Shown here one piece after another: positions 22,985 through 33,805 of a stretch of 64,000 bases of DNA. Positions within the stretch are counted from its first letter, which is position 1. Each line of letters opens with the position of its first letter. The stretch comes from Candidatus Williamhamiltonella defendens (GTDB lineage: Bacteria > Pseudomonadota > Gammaproteobacteria > Enterobacterales > Enterobacteriaceae). Below the pieces are notes generated by a model. It saw only the letters and a list, made by a program, of their open reading frames with translations. It did not search any database and had not been told where the DNA came from. The DNA lies in NCBI RefSeq assembly GCF_900699045.1, contig NZ_CAADHL010000002.1, positions 1-64,000 of the forward strand, given 5' to 3'. The position numbers and the translations under genes are program-made.

Positions 22985-24336
22985 ATGAAAAGCGTCATTT
23001 TTAATTGGATTAAATTTGCTCTGCTTTAGTTCATGCCATGAAGCTGAAAATTTGCTACAAGTTTATCGGCAAGCAAAAAGCAGTAATACTGATTTACGTA
23101 GTGCGGCAGCAGAACGAGATATCGCATATGAAAAAATAAACGAATCACGTAGTTCCCTGTTGTCTTAGATAGGTTTAAGTGGTGTTAATGGTTATAAAGA
23201 AGGCTGGAGAAGTAATACAAATTTAAAATCTAATAAGCGATCGCTGCATTACAATTAATGAGAAACTCTTTTTAATATATTACAATAGCGAGAAATGACG
23301 TTTCATCAAAAATCAGCGGGTATCTAAGAGGTTGATTTTCAAGTCAAAGAGCAACAATTATTACTGAGCGCCGCAACGGCTTATTTTAACGTATTGAGAA
23401 CTATTGATATCTTGTCCTTTATCAAGTCAAAAAACAGTAATTTATCGGAAATTAGATGATAATAACATAACGATTGAACGTTGGATTAGTTACAATCACA
23501 GATGTGCAAAACGCACGTGCTGATTATGATATGATTTTAGCTAATAAGGCGAAATCTCGTAATGAGATTGATAACGCTTTGGAAGCATTGCAGGCAATCA
23601 GTGTAGGTGCTTATGCTTCCTTAAGCACTGTTAATGTGGATCGATTTAAGGTTTCTCACCCCGAGCACGTTAACCAGTTCGTTAAAGAAGCAGAACAAAA
23701 AACTTAAAATTACTAGTTGTTCGTCTATCTCAAGATTTCGTGCGTTATCAAATTAATTAGCATAAGCAGGCATATGATAACCCTGAATTTAAATGCTTCC
23801 AGTGAATTTAGCAACATCTACAAAAGAAAAGGGCCCTAGAGTGACAAGAGTTATCACTGGGAAAATAGCGTGAGTATTAATTGAGATATTCCACTGTATC
23901 AAGGAGGGTTTACCCGTTCTAAACTTAAGCAAGCTCAACATAATTTTGTCAGACTCAGTGAAAGATTAGTCAGTAAAAACGCGCAATGTTTAAAAAACTT
24001 CGCACTTCGTTTAATAATATTTCGGCTGCCATCAGTAGTATTGATGCTTATCAATCAGCTGATGTTTCTGAAAAAGTTCATTAAATTCGATGGAAGTTTG
24101 TTATAGTGTCGTGACGTGTACTATTCTTGATGTATTAAAATCGAACTATAAGTTTTATGAGGCTAAGCAAAAACCCAAAATATAGTTTTGGTACTTTAAA
24201 TGAGTCAGATGTAGATTCAATTAATAACCTATTAGAAAAATCTATTTCTACCTCTGCGACTACATGGGCTCCTGAAATTTCAACATTAACGAAAAAAGAA
24301 AATTTTATTCCTACGAATACCCCCCTAATAAAATAG
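22985..24336 (+). pseudogene. tolC: tolC pseudogene (outer-membrane efflux duct)
   Basis: TolC forms the trimeric outer-membrane exit duct for RND/MFS/ABC efflux and type I secretion. All parts are still readable in order: an ATG start at 22985 with a broken signal peptide, ENLLQVYRQAKSSNTDLRSA, the helix VGLVTITDVQNARADYDMIL (open frame 23474-23707), the second-half LPIYQGG-equivalent (VPLYQGGFTRS-like text near 23890) and the C-terminal region near 24150-24330. At least six stops or frameshifts interrupt it, the first within the signal peptide. Homology runs the full gene length, so decay is by small lesions and is fairly recent. The usual neighbour ygiB lies about 39 kb away in this window. 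Confidence 0.92.
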
Positions 24337-24419
24337 CAGGCGAAAAATTCTTTTCAGTTAGAGACGGGATCTAAAAGAGGGGTCTATAAGATATTTTTCT
24401 GATGTTAAAATAAAATATC

Positions 24420-24932
24420 TTATTTTCTAATACGAAGAATAGGTGTTTCACCTGCTTTGACTTGACCTGTGAGTTTTATCATGTCTTTCATTTCGTCCAT
24501 ATTAGAAATTACAACAGGCGTGAGACAAGATTTCGCTTTATTTAAAAGTAGCGATAGATCAAATTTAAGAATCACCTCTCCTTTTTGAACATACTGGCCT
24601 TCTTTTGCAATACGTTTAAACCCTTCGCCTTTTAGCTCAACAGTATCAATACCAAAATGAACAAAAAGCTCAATACCATTATCGGATTGCATAGAAAAAG
24701 CATGATTGGTTTCAAAAATTTTTCCAATGGTGCCGTCAATCGGCGCTCTTATTTTGTTGCCTGTAGGTTTGATAGCAATACCGTCACCTACAATTTTTTC
24801 GGCAAAAACAACATCCGGGACCTGTTCAATTGGAATAATTTCCCCAGATATAGGAGAATAAATATCAATGATTCTATTTGATTTTTTATTATCTGATGAA
24901 ATCCATGATTTTAATTTATCGATCAACCCCAT
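24420..24932 (-). CDS. crr: glucose-specific PTS enzyme IIA
   Basis: EIIA-Glc takes phosphate from HPr and passes it to EIIBC-Glc. Dephosphorylated, it blocks non-PTS permeases; phosphorylated, it stimulates adenylate cyclase. It has 170 residues (E. coli 169). The active His lies in ELFVHFGIDTVELKG (His91 equivalent) and the partner His76-equivalent region in FETNHAFSM. The amphipathic N-terminus MGLIDKLKSWISSD is kept. Start ATG 24932, preceded by AGGAA. It is the third gene of ptsHI-crr, 136 bases after ptsI, leaving room for its own promoter, as in E. coli. A long AT-rich hairpin overlaps the stop but has no U-tract. Confidence 0.96.
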   Translation of the reverse strand: MGLIDKLKSWISSDNKKSNRIIDIYSPISGEIIPIEQVPDVVFAEKIVGDGIAIKPTGNKIRAPIDGTIGKIFETNHAFSMQSDNGIELFVHFGIDTVELKGEGFKRIAKEGQYVQKGEVILKFDLSLLLNKAKSCLTPVVISNMDEMKDMIKLTGQVKAGETPILRIRK

Positions 24933-25068
24933 GATTTTTTCCTGGATATTAATATTTAGTTTGGTATTTTAAGGCGATTCATTCTACGAATGAATAAGCC
25001 TGTGTTTTTATAACAAGAAGTTATTTTTATTGTTTCCAGGTTTCTTTGTGTAATAACGGTCTATAGTA

Positions 25069-26793
25069 TTATGTCGATTCCGTTTTAGAGAAACGGCTAA
25101 GCACATTCATAATGTCTTCAGTGGTTGCTTGACTCAGTACTTCTTCAGCGAGTTTTTTTGCTTCTGAAAATATTGTTTTACGAATAATCCCCTTTATTTT
25201 TGGGATTGCAATCGCACTCATACTAAATTCATCCAGCCCCATGCCGAGTAGTAAACAGGCCGAACTTTTATCACCTGCAAATTCACCACACATGCCCGTC
25301 CATTTGCCTTCTGAATGAGAAGCATCAATGACCCTTTTTATTAAGTTGAGTACAGAAGGAGACATGGGATTATAAATATGGGCAATGAGTTCATTTCCAC
25401 GATCAACTGCTAAAGTATATTGCGTCAAATCATTTGTACCGATACTAAAGAAATCCACTTCTTTTGCAAGGTGATGAGCATTAATAGCTGCAGATGGTGT
25501 TTCTACCATAATACCTATTTGAATTTTTTCATCAAAATTAATTTTTTTGCGGCGTAATTGTTCTTTCAATAATTCTATTTCTGATTTGAGTATGCGTATT
25601 TCTTCAACAGAAATAATCATCGGAAAAATGATTTTGAGTTTCCCAAAATTAGAAGCCCGTAAAATAGCTCGTAATTGGGTATGTAATATATCTTTACGAT
25701 CTAAGCTAATCCGAATCGCCCTCCATCCAAGAAAAGGATTCTGCTCTTTTGGAAGGTTCATGTAGGGTAAATCTTTATCACCTCCGATATCCATAGTACG
25801 AATGATTACAGGCTTTGGAGACATGGTTTCAGCGACAGTTTTATAGTTTTCAAATTGCTCCTGTTCTGTCGGAAAATCATTCCGGTTCATAAAAATGAAT
25901 TCCGTACGATACAGCCCGATGCCTTCTGCGCCATTATTTTTAGCACCACGGATATCATTTGCAGTACCAATATTCGCAAAAATTTCAACTTGATGCCCAT
26001 CGTGAGTCACGGCGGGTAAATTTTTTAACTGAACGAGTTCTTCTTTTTCAGTCATATATTGATGTTTAAATTCTATTAACTTATTGATAATATCTTGAGT
26101 GGGATTGACATAAACTCTGTTATTAATACCATCAAGAATTAAATTCTCTCCATTTTTAATTTTTTTTGTGGCATCTTTAGTGCCAACAATAGCGGGTAAT
26201 TCAAGTGAACGAGCCATAATAGAAGTATGAGAAGTACGGCCACCCAAGTCAGTGATAAACCCTAACACTTTTTCAAGATCAAGTTGTGCGGTTTCAGAAG
26301 GGGTTAAATCTACAGCCACTAGAATTACCTCTTCCGTCATGGTGCCAAGATCAGTTACAGGTAAGCCAAACATATTTTTAAGAAGACGTTTTCCAATATC
26401 ACGTATATCGACAGCCCGCTCTTTAAGATATTCATCATCTAATTCTTCCAACTCTGTAGCTTGAGCTTCAATCAAAAAATGAACAGCAGAATCAGCAGAC
26501 ACCTTTTTATTTTTAATACGATGGATGACATCTTTTTCAAATTCTTTATCTTCTAATAGCAGGATGTGTCCATCAAAAATGACGGCTTTTTCTTCGCCTA
26601 ATGTCATCTTAGCTTTCGTTCTGATGGCCTCAAGTTGTTCAGAAGATTTCGTACAAGCCCTTATGAAACGATCTATTTCAAAATCAACCAGCGCTGGAGA
26701 AATATGATTCGAATTGATGGTAATTTTTTTTTCTACTAGCAAATAGGCTTTAGCAAAAGCTATCCCCTCGGACACTAGAATGCCTGAAATCAT
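25069..26793 (-). CDS. ptsI: PTS enzyme I (phosphoenolpyruvate-protein phosphotransferase)
   Basis: Autophosphorylates from PEP and phosphorylates HPr, so it is the entry point of the sugar PTS. It has 574 residues (E. coli 575). The N-terminal HPr-binding/phospho-His domain carries [21 protein letters not shown] with the active His189 equivalent. The C-terminal PEP-binding barrel carries [15 protein letters not shown], the GGDKDLPY loop, [20 protein letters not shown] and GMCGEFAGD with the catalytic Cys502 equivalent. It lies 50 bases downstream of ptsH. It seems intact. Confidence 0.97.
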   Translation of the reverse strand: MISGILVSEGIAFAKAYLLVEKKITINSNHISPALVDFEIDRFIRACTKSSEQLEAIRTKAKMTLGEEKAVIFDGHILLLEDKEFEKDVIHRIKNKKVSADSAVHFLIEAQATELEELDDEYLKERAVDIRDIGKRLLKNMFGLPVTDLGTMTEEVILVAVDLTPSETAQLDLEKVLGFITDLGGRTSHTSIMARSLELPAIVGTKDATKKIKNGENLILDGINNRVYVNPTQDIINKLIEFKHQYMTEKEELVQLKNLPAVTHDGHQVEIFANIGTANDIRGAKNNGAEGIGLYRTEFIFMNRNDFPTEQEQFENYKTVAETMSPKPVIIRTMDIGGDKDLPYMNLPKEQNPFLGWRAIRISLDRKDILHTQLRAILRASNFGKLKIIFPMIISVEEIRILKSEIELLKEQLRRKKINFDEKIQIGIMVETPSAAINAHHLAKEVDFFSIGTNDLTQYTLAVDRGNELIAHIYNPMSPSVLNLIKRVIDASHSEGKWTGMCGEFAGDKSSACLLLGMGLDEFSMSAIAIPKIKGIIRKTIFSEAKKLAEEVLSQATTEDIMNVLSRFSKTEST

Positions 26794-26843
26794 TAGATTT
26801 CCTTATTTTTTATAAAAATTTTAACATTAAAACAGTCGAGGCT

Positions 26844-27101
26844 TTACTCAAGTTCTGCCAGTAATTTGGCTAAATATTCAACCGCCTTTTGTTCGTCTTC
26901 ACCCTCAGCTGATATAACAATACTAGTACCTTTAGCTAAACCTAAAGTTTGCAATTTAAATAGGCTTTTGGCACTGGCATTTTTTCCGTCTGAAATAACT
27001 TTAATATCACAGTTAAATTGTTTTGATTCTTTAACAAATTGGGCAGCTGGACGTGTGTGTAAACCATTCGGAGCTTTAATAGTAACTTCTTGTTCAAACA
27101 T
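26844..27101 (-). CDS. ptsH: phosphocarrier protein HPr
   Basis: Small phosphocarrier between enzyme I and the EIIA proteins, 85 residues as in E. coli. Active His15 lies in [11 protein letters not shown], and Ser46 in the [11 protein letters not shown] helix. First gene of ptsH-ptsI-crr on the minus strand. The 170 bases upstream (27102-27272) separate it from deaD and should hold the pts promoter. cysK, the usual upstream neighbour in enterics, is not here. Confidence 0.97.
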   Translation of the reverse strand: MFEQEVTIKAPNGLHTRPAAQFVKESKQFNCDIKVISDGKNASAKSLFKLQTLGLAKGTSIVISAEGEDEQKAVEYLAKLLAELE

Positions 27102-27272
27102 TATGTTTACCTAAGTTGAAAAAATATAATGAAATTACGCTTATTATCAGTTCTCGGCTCTTGTCAGTTTTCGATTATTATGTCTCGATTTTTTCCTACT
27201 TAATACCCTAGCTGACAAGCTGTCGTTGCTTTTTTTATAATGAATACCAATGAAACCTAGAGGTCATGTTTT

Positions 27273-29069
27273 TTAACGAGCCACTCCTGCAAATGAACGA
27301 CGATGCTGAGTATCATACGGACGATTTTGATCGCTGAGTGAACGAGTTGATCTCCTGTCTGAGGATGGGCGACGTTCCCGGCGCTCTTGCGGACAATTAC
27401 CTAAAAGCCTAATATTGATAGGCTTATTAAGAATATGTGTACGACTGCAATGAGACACAATCTTTTTGTGTATTTCTTTTGGCAGCTCGATGGTCGAATA
27501 GGAAGGAAACAAGCTGATGTTGCCAATATAACGGCTGCTAATATCACCTTCATTTGCAATAGCCCCCACTATGTGACGAATCTCTACACCATCATTACGA
27601 CCCACTTCAATACGATACAGTTGCATTTCTCCAATATCGCGTCTTTCTCGGTAAGAAGGGCGTTCAGACGCGTCACTATAATCACGCCGGCGATGAGTTG
27701 AACGGACCTCTCTTTCATGACATTCGCGCCGCGCTGAACGAACAGGATCTGGCGGTAAAATTAACGGACGCTCACTCTGAGCCATTTTTAGCAAAGCGGC
27801 TGCGGTTATTTCTAAATCAAATGGTTCTTCTGGTCGTAATTTTTTTAGTAAAGTTTTATACATTTCTAAATCACTGCTTTCAATGTGTTGTCTGACTGTA
27901 GCGGCAAATTTTTCTAATCTACGTTGGCTGAGTAATTCTGCTTTGGGTAACTGAATCTCCGGAATAGGCTGTTTTATAACACGTTCGATATTTTTTAATA
28001 AACGGCGCTCGCGATTTTCAACAAATAACAAGGCACGCCCGGCCCTGCCGGCTCTTCCTGTACGACCGATACGGTGAACATAAGACTCAGAATCCATGGG
28101 AATATCATAATTAACAACAAGACTAATACGATCAACGTCCAAGCCTCTTGCGGCTACATCAGTAGCAATTAAAATATCCAAACGACCATCTTTTAATCGC
28201 TCTAAAGTTTGTTCACGTAAAGATTGGTTCATATCACCGTTTAACGCTGCACTGTTATAACCACTATCTTCCAATGCTTCTGTGACTTCCAGCGTGGCGT
28301 TTTTTGTTCGTACAAAAATAATAGCAGCATCAAAATCTTCTGCTTCTAAAAAACGCACTAAAGCCTGGTTTTTACGCATACCAAACACGGGCCAGTAACT
28401 TTGAGTTATATCAGGTTTAGTAGTGACATTAGAATGAATGCGAACTTCTTTTGGCTCCTTCATGAAACGACGAGTAATGCGGCGAATAGCGTCTGGCATA
28501 GTCGCAGAGAAAAGTGCTGTTTGATGTTCGGCTGGGATTTTAGCCAGGATGTTTTCCACATCTTCTATAAATCCCATACGCAGCATTTCATCAGCCTCAT
28601 CTAATACTAGACCTGTCAACGAAGATAAATTCAAAGTACCTCGTTTTAGGTGATCTAATAAACGCCCTGGGGTACCTACTACAATCTGTGGTCCTTGACG
28701 TAAAGCTTTTAATTGAACGTGATACGGTTGCCCCCCATAAAGTGCTAATACGTTAATGCCTTTCATATACTTAGAAAAATTGGTGAATGCTTGAGCAACT
28801 TGAACCGCGAGTTCACGGGTGGGTGCTAACACCAGAATTTGCGGGGCTTTGATATCAGGTTTAATATTCTGTAAAAGAGGTAAACTAAAAGCTGCTGTTT
28901 TTCCGCTTCCGGTTTGTGCCATTCCGAGCACATCACAACCGTTTAGTAGATATGGAATACATTCCAGTTGGATAGGAGAAGGTTTTTCGTATCCTAAATC
29001 AGTAAGAGCAGAAATAATAGATGGGGAGAGCCTCAATGTAGAAAAAGAGATAGGTAACTCAATCGTCAT
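27273..29069 (-). CDS. deaD: cold-shock DEAD-box RNA helicase
   Basis: ATP-dependent RNA helicase CsdA/DeaD, which helps 50S assembly and mRNA decay in the cold. It has 598 residues from the ATG at 29069 (E. coli 629). The ATG follows GAGG by eight bases; the frame stays open 23 codons further up without conservation. The helicase core shows the Q motif ([14 protein letters not shown]), [28 protein letters not shown], and [11 protein letters not shown]. The DeaD RNA-binding domain follows ([19 protein letters not shown]), then a short Arg-rich tail that lacks most of the glycine-rich repeats of E. coli. nlpI, which lies between pnp and deaD in enterics, is missing. Confidence 0.95.
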   Translation of the reverse strand: MTIELPISFSTLRLSPSIISALTDLGYEKPSPIQLECIPYLLNGCDVLGMAQTGSGKTAAFSLPLLQNIKPDIKAPQILVLAPTRELAVQVAQAFTNFSKYMKGINVLALYGGQPYHVQLKALRQGPQIVVGTPGRLLDHLKRGTLNLSSLTGLVLDEADEMLRMGFIEDVENILAKIPAEHQTALFSATMPDAIRRITRRFMKEPKEVRIHSNVTTKPDITQSYWPVFGMRKNQALVRFLEAEDFDAAIIFVRTKNATLEVTEALEDSGYNSAALNGDMNQSLREQTLERLKDGRLDILIATDVAARGLDVDRISLVVNYDIPMDSESYVHRIGRTGRAGRAGRALLFVENRERRLLKNIERVIKQPIPEIQLPKAELLSQRRLEKFAATVRQHIESSDLEMYKTLLKKLRPEEPFDLEITAAALLKMAQSERPLILPPDPVRSARRECHEREVRSTHRRRDYSDASERPSYRERRDIGEMQLYRIEVGRNDGVEIRHIVGAIANEGDISSRYIGNISLFPSYSTIELPKEIHKKIVSHCSRTHILNKPINIRLLGNCPQERRERRPSSDRRSTRSLSDQNRPYDTQHRRSFAGVAR

Positions 29070-29578
29070 GTAAAATGCCTCATTAAAAATGGCGGCCAGT
29101 CTACATAACTTGTCGAAAAAACATGGAATGATTTTCATTGAAAAGTGTGAACTGGCTCAAATTAAATTATAAAAAACAACAATGATCTACTAGTTAGGTA
29201 TATAGTTGGGGGTAAAACAAAAATAAATCAGTTGGGCGCTTATTTATTTTTTGTTTTTAATTCTTTACCCTCTAATAAATGCGCCTATTTTTGATCTATC
29301 AGTGCCAATTCTGACAACTCATATCGAAGGCTTTATAGACAGTATCAAAATTTGTGCCTGTGTTAAATGAGTTCCTAAATATTTAGGATAGTTAAATTTT
29401 AAAATCTATTAAGAAACCTCCAATCCTTAAGAAAGAATTACGTTCAAACACTCAGAAACAAAGGGTCGGTATTATACAGCACTCCTCTCTTATATAAAAG
29501 CTACACTTAATTTGGCACCCTGTTATGCGCTTTTATTTAATGGGCCTGCCCTAAATTTTTTTTAAAAAAATTTATTGT
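29070..29578. other. pnp-deaD intergenic region where nlpI is expected
   Basis: This 509-base gap holds no frame resembling NlpI (a TPR lipoprotein). On the minus strand there is a TATAAT (29471-29476) with a weak -35, about 400 bases upstream of the deaD start. This would give a long 5' leader like that of E. coli deaD. The promoter call is weak. Nothing else is seen. Confidence 0.35.
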
Positions 29579-31723
29579 TTATGCGATCCTCTCGAAAGAG
29601 GAATCTACAGGAGTATCTTCTATTTTATTTTTAGAAGTATCCGCTATAGCATCTTTGATGCTTAAACGAATACGGCCTTGGCGATCAATCTCTAAAACTT
29701 TGACTGCTATCTGTTGCTTTAATTTTAAATGATCTGTTACTTTTTCTACCCTACCTTCAGCGATCTGCGAAATATGAACCAACCCTTCTTTAGCAAAGGC
29801 AATCGAAACAAAAGCACCATAATCTGCAATGCGGGTTACTGTTCCTTGATAAATGCTTCCTACTTCAATATTGGCTGTAATTTCTTCGATGCGTTGTTGA
29901 GCAAAAGCAGCACTTTTTTGACTTAAAGCAGCAATAGTAATATTACCATCATCTGAGATATCAATCTTAGTATCCGTTTCATCAGATAGCGCACGGATCA
30001 CCGCTCCCCCTTTACCAATAACATCTTTAATTTTTTCAGGATTGATTTTTATATTGTAGATATGAGGCGCATACTGAGAGATGGTAGAACGTGCTGAACT
30101 AATGACCTGATTCATCACACTCAAAATATGCAAACGTGCCGCTTTTGCGTAATACAAAGCAGATTGCATAATTTCAAGTGTAATACCTTGAATTTTCATA
30201 TCCATTTGCAATGCAGTAATGCCTTCAGAAGTCCCTGCTATTTTAAAATCCATATCACCGAGATGATCTTCATCTCCTAAAATATCAGATAACACGATAA
30301 ATTTATCTTCTTCTTTGACGAGCCCCATAGCAATACCTGCAACGGCAGATTTGATAGGAACACCTGCATCCATAAGGGCAAGAGAAGCACCACAGACTGA
30401 GGCCATCGAAGAAGAGCCATTTGATTCTGTAATTTCTGAAACCACTCGAACAGTGTAAGGAAACTCTTCTATATTCGGCATCACAGCCATTAATGCTCTT
30501 TTTGCTAAACGAGCATGACCGATTTCACGTCGTTTAGGTGAGCCAAGAATGCCTGTTTCTCCTACAGAATAAGGTGGAAAATTATAATGAAATAGAAAAG
30601 AATCTGAGCGTTCGCCCATCAGATCATCTATTGTTTGCAGATCACGAGAGGTACCCAAAGTCGTTGTGACCAATGCTTGAGTTTCACCACGAGTAAATAG
30701 TGCCGAACCGTGTGTACGTGGTAAAATACCTATACAAGCGTGTAAAGCCCGAATCATATCTTTATCACGACCATCAATACGAGGCTCGTCTTTTAAAAGA
30801 CGTTGCCGCACGAGATTTTTCTCAAAATCGTAAAGAATATCTTGAATTTGCTCCGTATTTATAGTTTCTTTTTCTTTTAAAATCCTTTCAATAATCTTTA
30901 TCTTTATCTCATTGAGTTTAGCGTAACGTTCTTGTTTATCGGTAACAAGATAAGCGTTGCTTAAATCTCTTTTATCCTCTTCTGTAATAGAGGCTCTCAA
31001 TTTTTCATCCACAATTTTAGGTGTACAAGGCCATTTTGGTTTCCCTGCCTTTTTCACTAGATCATTAATACTTTCAATGACGATCTGCTGCTGCTCATGA
31101 CCGAAAATAATAGCGCCTAACATTTGCTCTTCAGTTAAAACATTGGCTTCTGATTCAACCATTAAAACTCCGTTTTTTGTACCGGCAACCACTAAATTTA
31201 AATCACTTTTTTTTAACTCTTCAGGAGTAGGATTAAGGACATACGCCCCATTGATCAATCCAACACGGGCAGCGCCTATAGGCTCATGAAATGGGATGCC
31301 GGATAAGCTTAATACAGCAGAGGTGCCTATCATAGCAACGATGTCTGGATTCACCTTCGGATTCACAGAAACGACAGTCGCTATAACCTGTACTTCATTT
31401 AAAAAATCTTTAGGAAATAGAGGTCTGATAGGACGATCAATTAAACGAGAAGTTAAAGTTTCCCCTTCGTTTGGGCGAGTTTCACGTCGAAAAAAATTAC
31501 TGGGAATACGGCCAACAGCATAGCTGCGTTCTTGATAATGTACGCTTAAAGGGAAAAATGTTTTTCCAGGTTTGGCCTCTTTTTGGGCGACGACAGTAAC
31601 CAAAACGGCAGTACCTTCAATGATTACCATTACAGAGGCCGTAGCTTGGCGGGCCATCATGCCTGTTTCTATGGTGACTTTAAGCTGCCCGTAATCAAAT
31701 CTACAGATAGTCGGAGTGAACAA
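29579..31723 (-). CDS. pnp: polynucleotide phosphorylase
   Basis: Phosphorolytic 3'-5' exoribonuclease and degradosome partner of RNase E. It has 714 residues (E. coli 711). Two RNase PH domains (about 1-230 and 310-545) are joined by an all-helical linker. The catalytic second core has [21 protein letters not shown], then [14 protein letters not shown] and [18 protein letters not shown] domain ([19 protein letters not shown]) and an S1 domain ([20 protein letters not shown]) follow. The start is a UUG (31721-31723) with AAGGA seven bases upstream, in the same place as the UUG start of E. coli pnp. It lies downstream of rpsO and a terminator-like hairpin; the rpsO-pnp order is conserved. Confidence 0.96.
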   Translation of the reverse strand: MFTPTICRFDYGQLKVTIETGMMARQATASVMVIIEGTAVLVTVVAQKEAKPGKTFFPLSVHYQERSYAVGRIPSNFFRRETRPNEGETLTSRLIDRPIRPLFPKDFLNEVQVIATVVSVNPKVNPDIVAMIGTSAVLSLSGIPFHEPIGAARVGLINGAYVLNPTPEELKKSDLNLVVAGTKNGVLMVESEANVLTEEQMLGAIIFGHEQQQIVIESINDLVKKAGKPKWPCTPKIVDEKLRASITEEDKRDLSNAYLVTDKQERYAKLNEIKIKIIERILKEKETINTEQIQDILYDFEKNLVRQRLLKDEPRIDGRDKDMIRALHACIGILPRTHGSALFTRGETQALVTTTLGTSRDLQTIDDLMGERSDSFLFHYNFPPYSVGETGILGSPKRREIGHARLAKRALMAVMPNIEEFPYTVRVVSEITESNGSSSMASVCGASLALMDAGVPIKSAVAGIAMGLVKEEDKFIVLSDILGDEDHLGDMDFKIAGTSEGITALQMDMKIQGITLEIMQSALYYAKAARLHILSVMNQVISSARSTISQYAPHIYNIKINPEKIKDVIGKGGAVIRALSDETDTKIDISDDGNITIAALSQKSAAFAQQRIEEITANIEVGSIYQGTVTRIADYGAFVSIAFAKEGLVHISQIAEGRVEKVTDHLKLKQQIAVKVLEIDRQGRIRLSIKDAIADTSKNKIEDTPVDSSFERIA

Positions 31724-31831
31724 AATAGTATCCTTTTCTTATATAATAGGCGTTGTGAAATTTTTTATGATGCTTATTTCTAAATCAATATCAGAAAGCG
31801 ATAAAATTGATATTTTAGATAAACTGTAGAA

Positions 31832-31853
31832 AAAGGGGCCAATTGGCCCCTTT
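31832..31853 (-). terminator. rpsO terminator hairpin
   Basis: The stem AAAGGGGCC/GGCCCCTTT with an AATT loop, followed on the minus strand by a T run, lies 20 bases beyond the rpsO stop and before pnp. It is the equivalent of the rpsO-proximal terminator in E. coli, which is leaky and lets part of the transcription into pnp. Confidence 0.85.
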
Positions 31854-31872
31854 AATGTGATTATTTTCTGCA

Positions 31873-32142
31873 TTATTTACGTAGACCTAAGGATTGTATC
31901 AGATCTGTATATTTGGATATATTTCGTTTTTTTAAGTAATCAAGCAACTTACGACGCTGAGAGACCATGCGCAAGAGACCCCTTCGGCTATGATGATCTT
32001 TTTTATGTTCTAAAAAATGTTTTTGCAAATCATTAATTCTTAATGTCAGAAGAGCAACTTGAACTTGAGTAGAACCTGTATCATGAGCAGAACTAGTATG
32101 CTCAAGTATTACTTTGGCTTTTTGTTTAGCATTTAGAGACAT
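31873..32142 (-). CDS. rpsO: 30S ribosomal protein S15
   Basis: Primary binder of the 16S rRNA central domain and part of an intersubunit bridge. It has 89 residues, the same length as E. coli S15, with the signature [20 protein letters not shown] and [25 protein letters not shown]. Start ATG at 32142 (MSLNAKQ); six further open codons upstream are not conserved. The 247-base gap from truB leaves room for its own promoter and a translational operator, but I could not draw a convincing pseudoknot by eye. Confidence 0.96.
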   Translation of the reverse strand: MSLNAKQKAKVILEHTSSAHDTGSTQVQVALLTLRINDLQKHFLEHKKDHHSRRGLLRMVSQRRKLLDYLKKRNISKYTDLIQSLGLRK

Positions 32143-32389
32143 AATTTTTAACCTTAACAATGTAATAGAATGGACCCGATCTCTAATTCAGAAATTGATT
32201 ACATCAAGCTTTTTGTCATTCTATTTTGTGTTGATATTCTCCCTTCTTAAAGTAGTAGGGTATTTCTAATAGATCATAGCCAAATGTATTTTGATTGATC
32301 ATAATCATTGATTATGAAATAAACAATTATGGTGGCTTTTATTGAACATCTTGTTCTTGAATGTCAAAATCACGTAATTTTATAACGCC

Positions 32390-33334
32390 TTATAAAGAAT
32401 CTGCAACATTTCTTAATAAACGTTTTGGCGCGATTCGGCCATGAGCATCAATAATACCAATACCAATAAAATGACGCTCACCACCTTCAGTGAGGCGTAC
32501 CATGATGGTGTCAGTAGGATTGTCAAAAAACGAAACGGGCTGACCTTGTTTAATACAAGCAGCAGCGCCAGATTCTAAGTTAACTTCTGGAAGGTGTAAA
32601 GCAGTGCTCTCAATTGGCAGTAGCAATACATCTATTGCAGAGCCTAAAGTATTATTTTGCAATGTCAGTTCTTCAAGTTTTTCTAATGTCACCATGTAGT
32701 CATGCGTGTAATCTGCTAACTGTAAACGACGAAGATCTCTAACATAAGCACCGCAGCCTAATACTTCGCCTAAATCGTCTACTATTGTTCTAATATAGGT
32801 GCCTTTAGAGCAATGAATTTCAAGTTCTAGTTCATGACCCTCCCAACGAAGACATTGTAAATCAAATACAGTAATGCGACGAGCTTCACGGTCTAATGTC
32901 ACTCCTTGACGTGCATATTCATATAGAGGTCTTCCTTGATGTTTTAATGCAGAATACATAGAAGGGATTTGTAAAATAGGCCCTCTAAATTTTTCTAGGG
33001 CTTCGTCTAACTGAGGTTGCGTAAATGTGATTTCTCGTTTGTTAATAACGCTGCCTTCAGCATCAGAGGTTTCTGTTGTATGACCCAGATAAGCAGTCAC
33101 TCGATAGCGTTTATCTGCATTAAGCAAAAATGGCGAAAATTTAGTAGCCTCACCAAAGCAAATCGGCAACATGCCTGTTGCTAAAGGGTCCAATGCACCT
33201 GTATGTCCCGCACGACGGGCAGCAAAAATAGATTTTACTTTTTGTAAAACTTGATTTGAAGAAAAATTCTTGGGCTTATCTAATAATAAAATCCCATTAA
33301 CATCACGACCGGAGCGCCGGCGTTTAAATTGCAT
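32390..33334 (-). CDS. truB: tRNA pseudouridine-55 synthase
   Basis: Makes pseudouridine 55 in the T loop of all elongator tRNAs and acts as a tRNA chaperone. It has 314 residues, equal to E. coli. The catalytic motif [19 protein letters not shown] carries the active Asp; later come [16 protein letters not shown] and [12 protein letters not shown], and a C-terminal PUA-like domain (about 250-314). Start ATG at 33334; the 17 open codons before it are rbfA sequence in another frame. It overlaps the rbfA end by 11 bases. Confidence 0.95.
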   Translation of the reverse strand: MQFKRRRSGRDVNGILLLDKPKNFSSNQVLQKVKSIFAARRAGHTGALDPLATGMLPICFGEATKFSPFLLNADKRYRVTAYLGHTTETSDAEGSVINKREITFTQPQLDEALEKFRGPILQIPSMYSALKHQGRPLYEYARQGVTLDREARRITVFDLQCLRWEGHELELEIHCSKGTYIRTIVDDLGEVLGCGAYVRDLRRLQLADYTHDYMVTLEKLEELTLQNNTLGSAIDVLLLPIESTALHLPEVNLESGAAACIKQGQPVSFFDNPTDTIMVRLTEGGERHFIGIGIIDAHGRIAPKRLLRNVADSL

Positions 33335-33737
33335 TTTTGATATTACTGTCAGTTTTTTGATGTTTTTGATCCGACTTAGTAACATAAGTTACTAAGTTAT
33401 ACATACGTATGCCTTCGATTAACGAGTCATCATAAATAAAAGTCAGGTTCGGCACTATTCGTAGGCACATTGATTTCCCCAATAATACTCGGATATAGCC
33501 AGAAGATTCTTGAAGAGCCTTAAGCCCATCTGTCTGATGGTAATCAGGTGCCATACTTTCTGTTAAATCATTGAGAAACGTTACAAAAATTTTTGCATAG
33601 GCTAAGTCACGAGACATTTTAACGCTGGAAACAGTGACCATTCCAACTCTTGGATCTTTAATTTCACGTTGAAGGATGAGGGCAATTTCTCTTTGTATCT
33701 CGTGAGATACACGTTGAGCACGACTAAATTCTTTCAT
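33324..33737 (-). CDS. rbfA: 30S ribosome-binding factor A
   Basis: KH-fold factor for late 30S maturation, needed for 16S 5'-end processing and cold adaptation. It has 137 residues (E. coli 133). It matches from [20 protein letters not shown] through [16 protein letters not shown] and [17 protein letters not shown]. The ATG at 33737 has a strong GGAGG eight bases upstream; an earlier in-frame start five codons up overlaps that site and is rejected. It lies between infB and truB, overlapping truB. Confidence 0.94.
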   Translation of the reverse strand: MKEFSRAQRVSHEIQREIALILQREIKDPRVGMVTVSSVKMSRDLAYAKIFVTFLNDLTESMAPDYHQTDGLKALQESSGYIRVLLGKSMCLRIVPNLTFIYDDSLIEGIRMYNLVTYVTKSDQKHQKTDSNIKNAI

Positions 33738-33805
33738 GATATTTGCCTCCAAATAAATTGAGGTTTAACAAGCTCATTGAGATAGATATTACTTATGTTG
33801 TATTT

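Noticed and set aside
24388-24421. A hairpin AAGATATTTT/AAAATATCTT at the crr stop, considered as a terminator.
   Set aside because: Pure A/T stem with a long loop and no U-tract on the transcript; common by chance at this composition.
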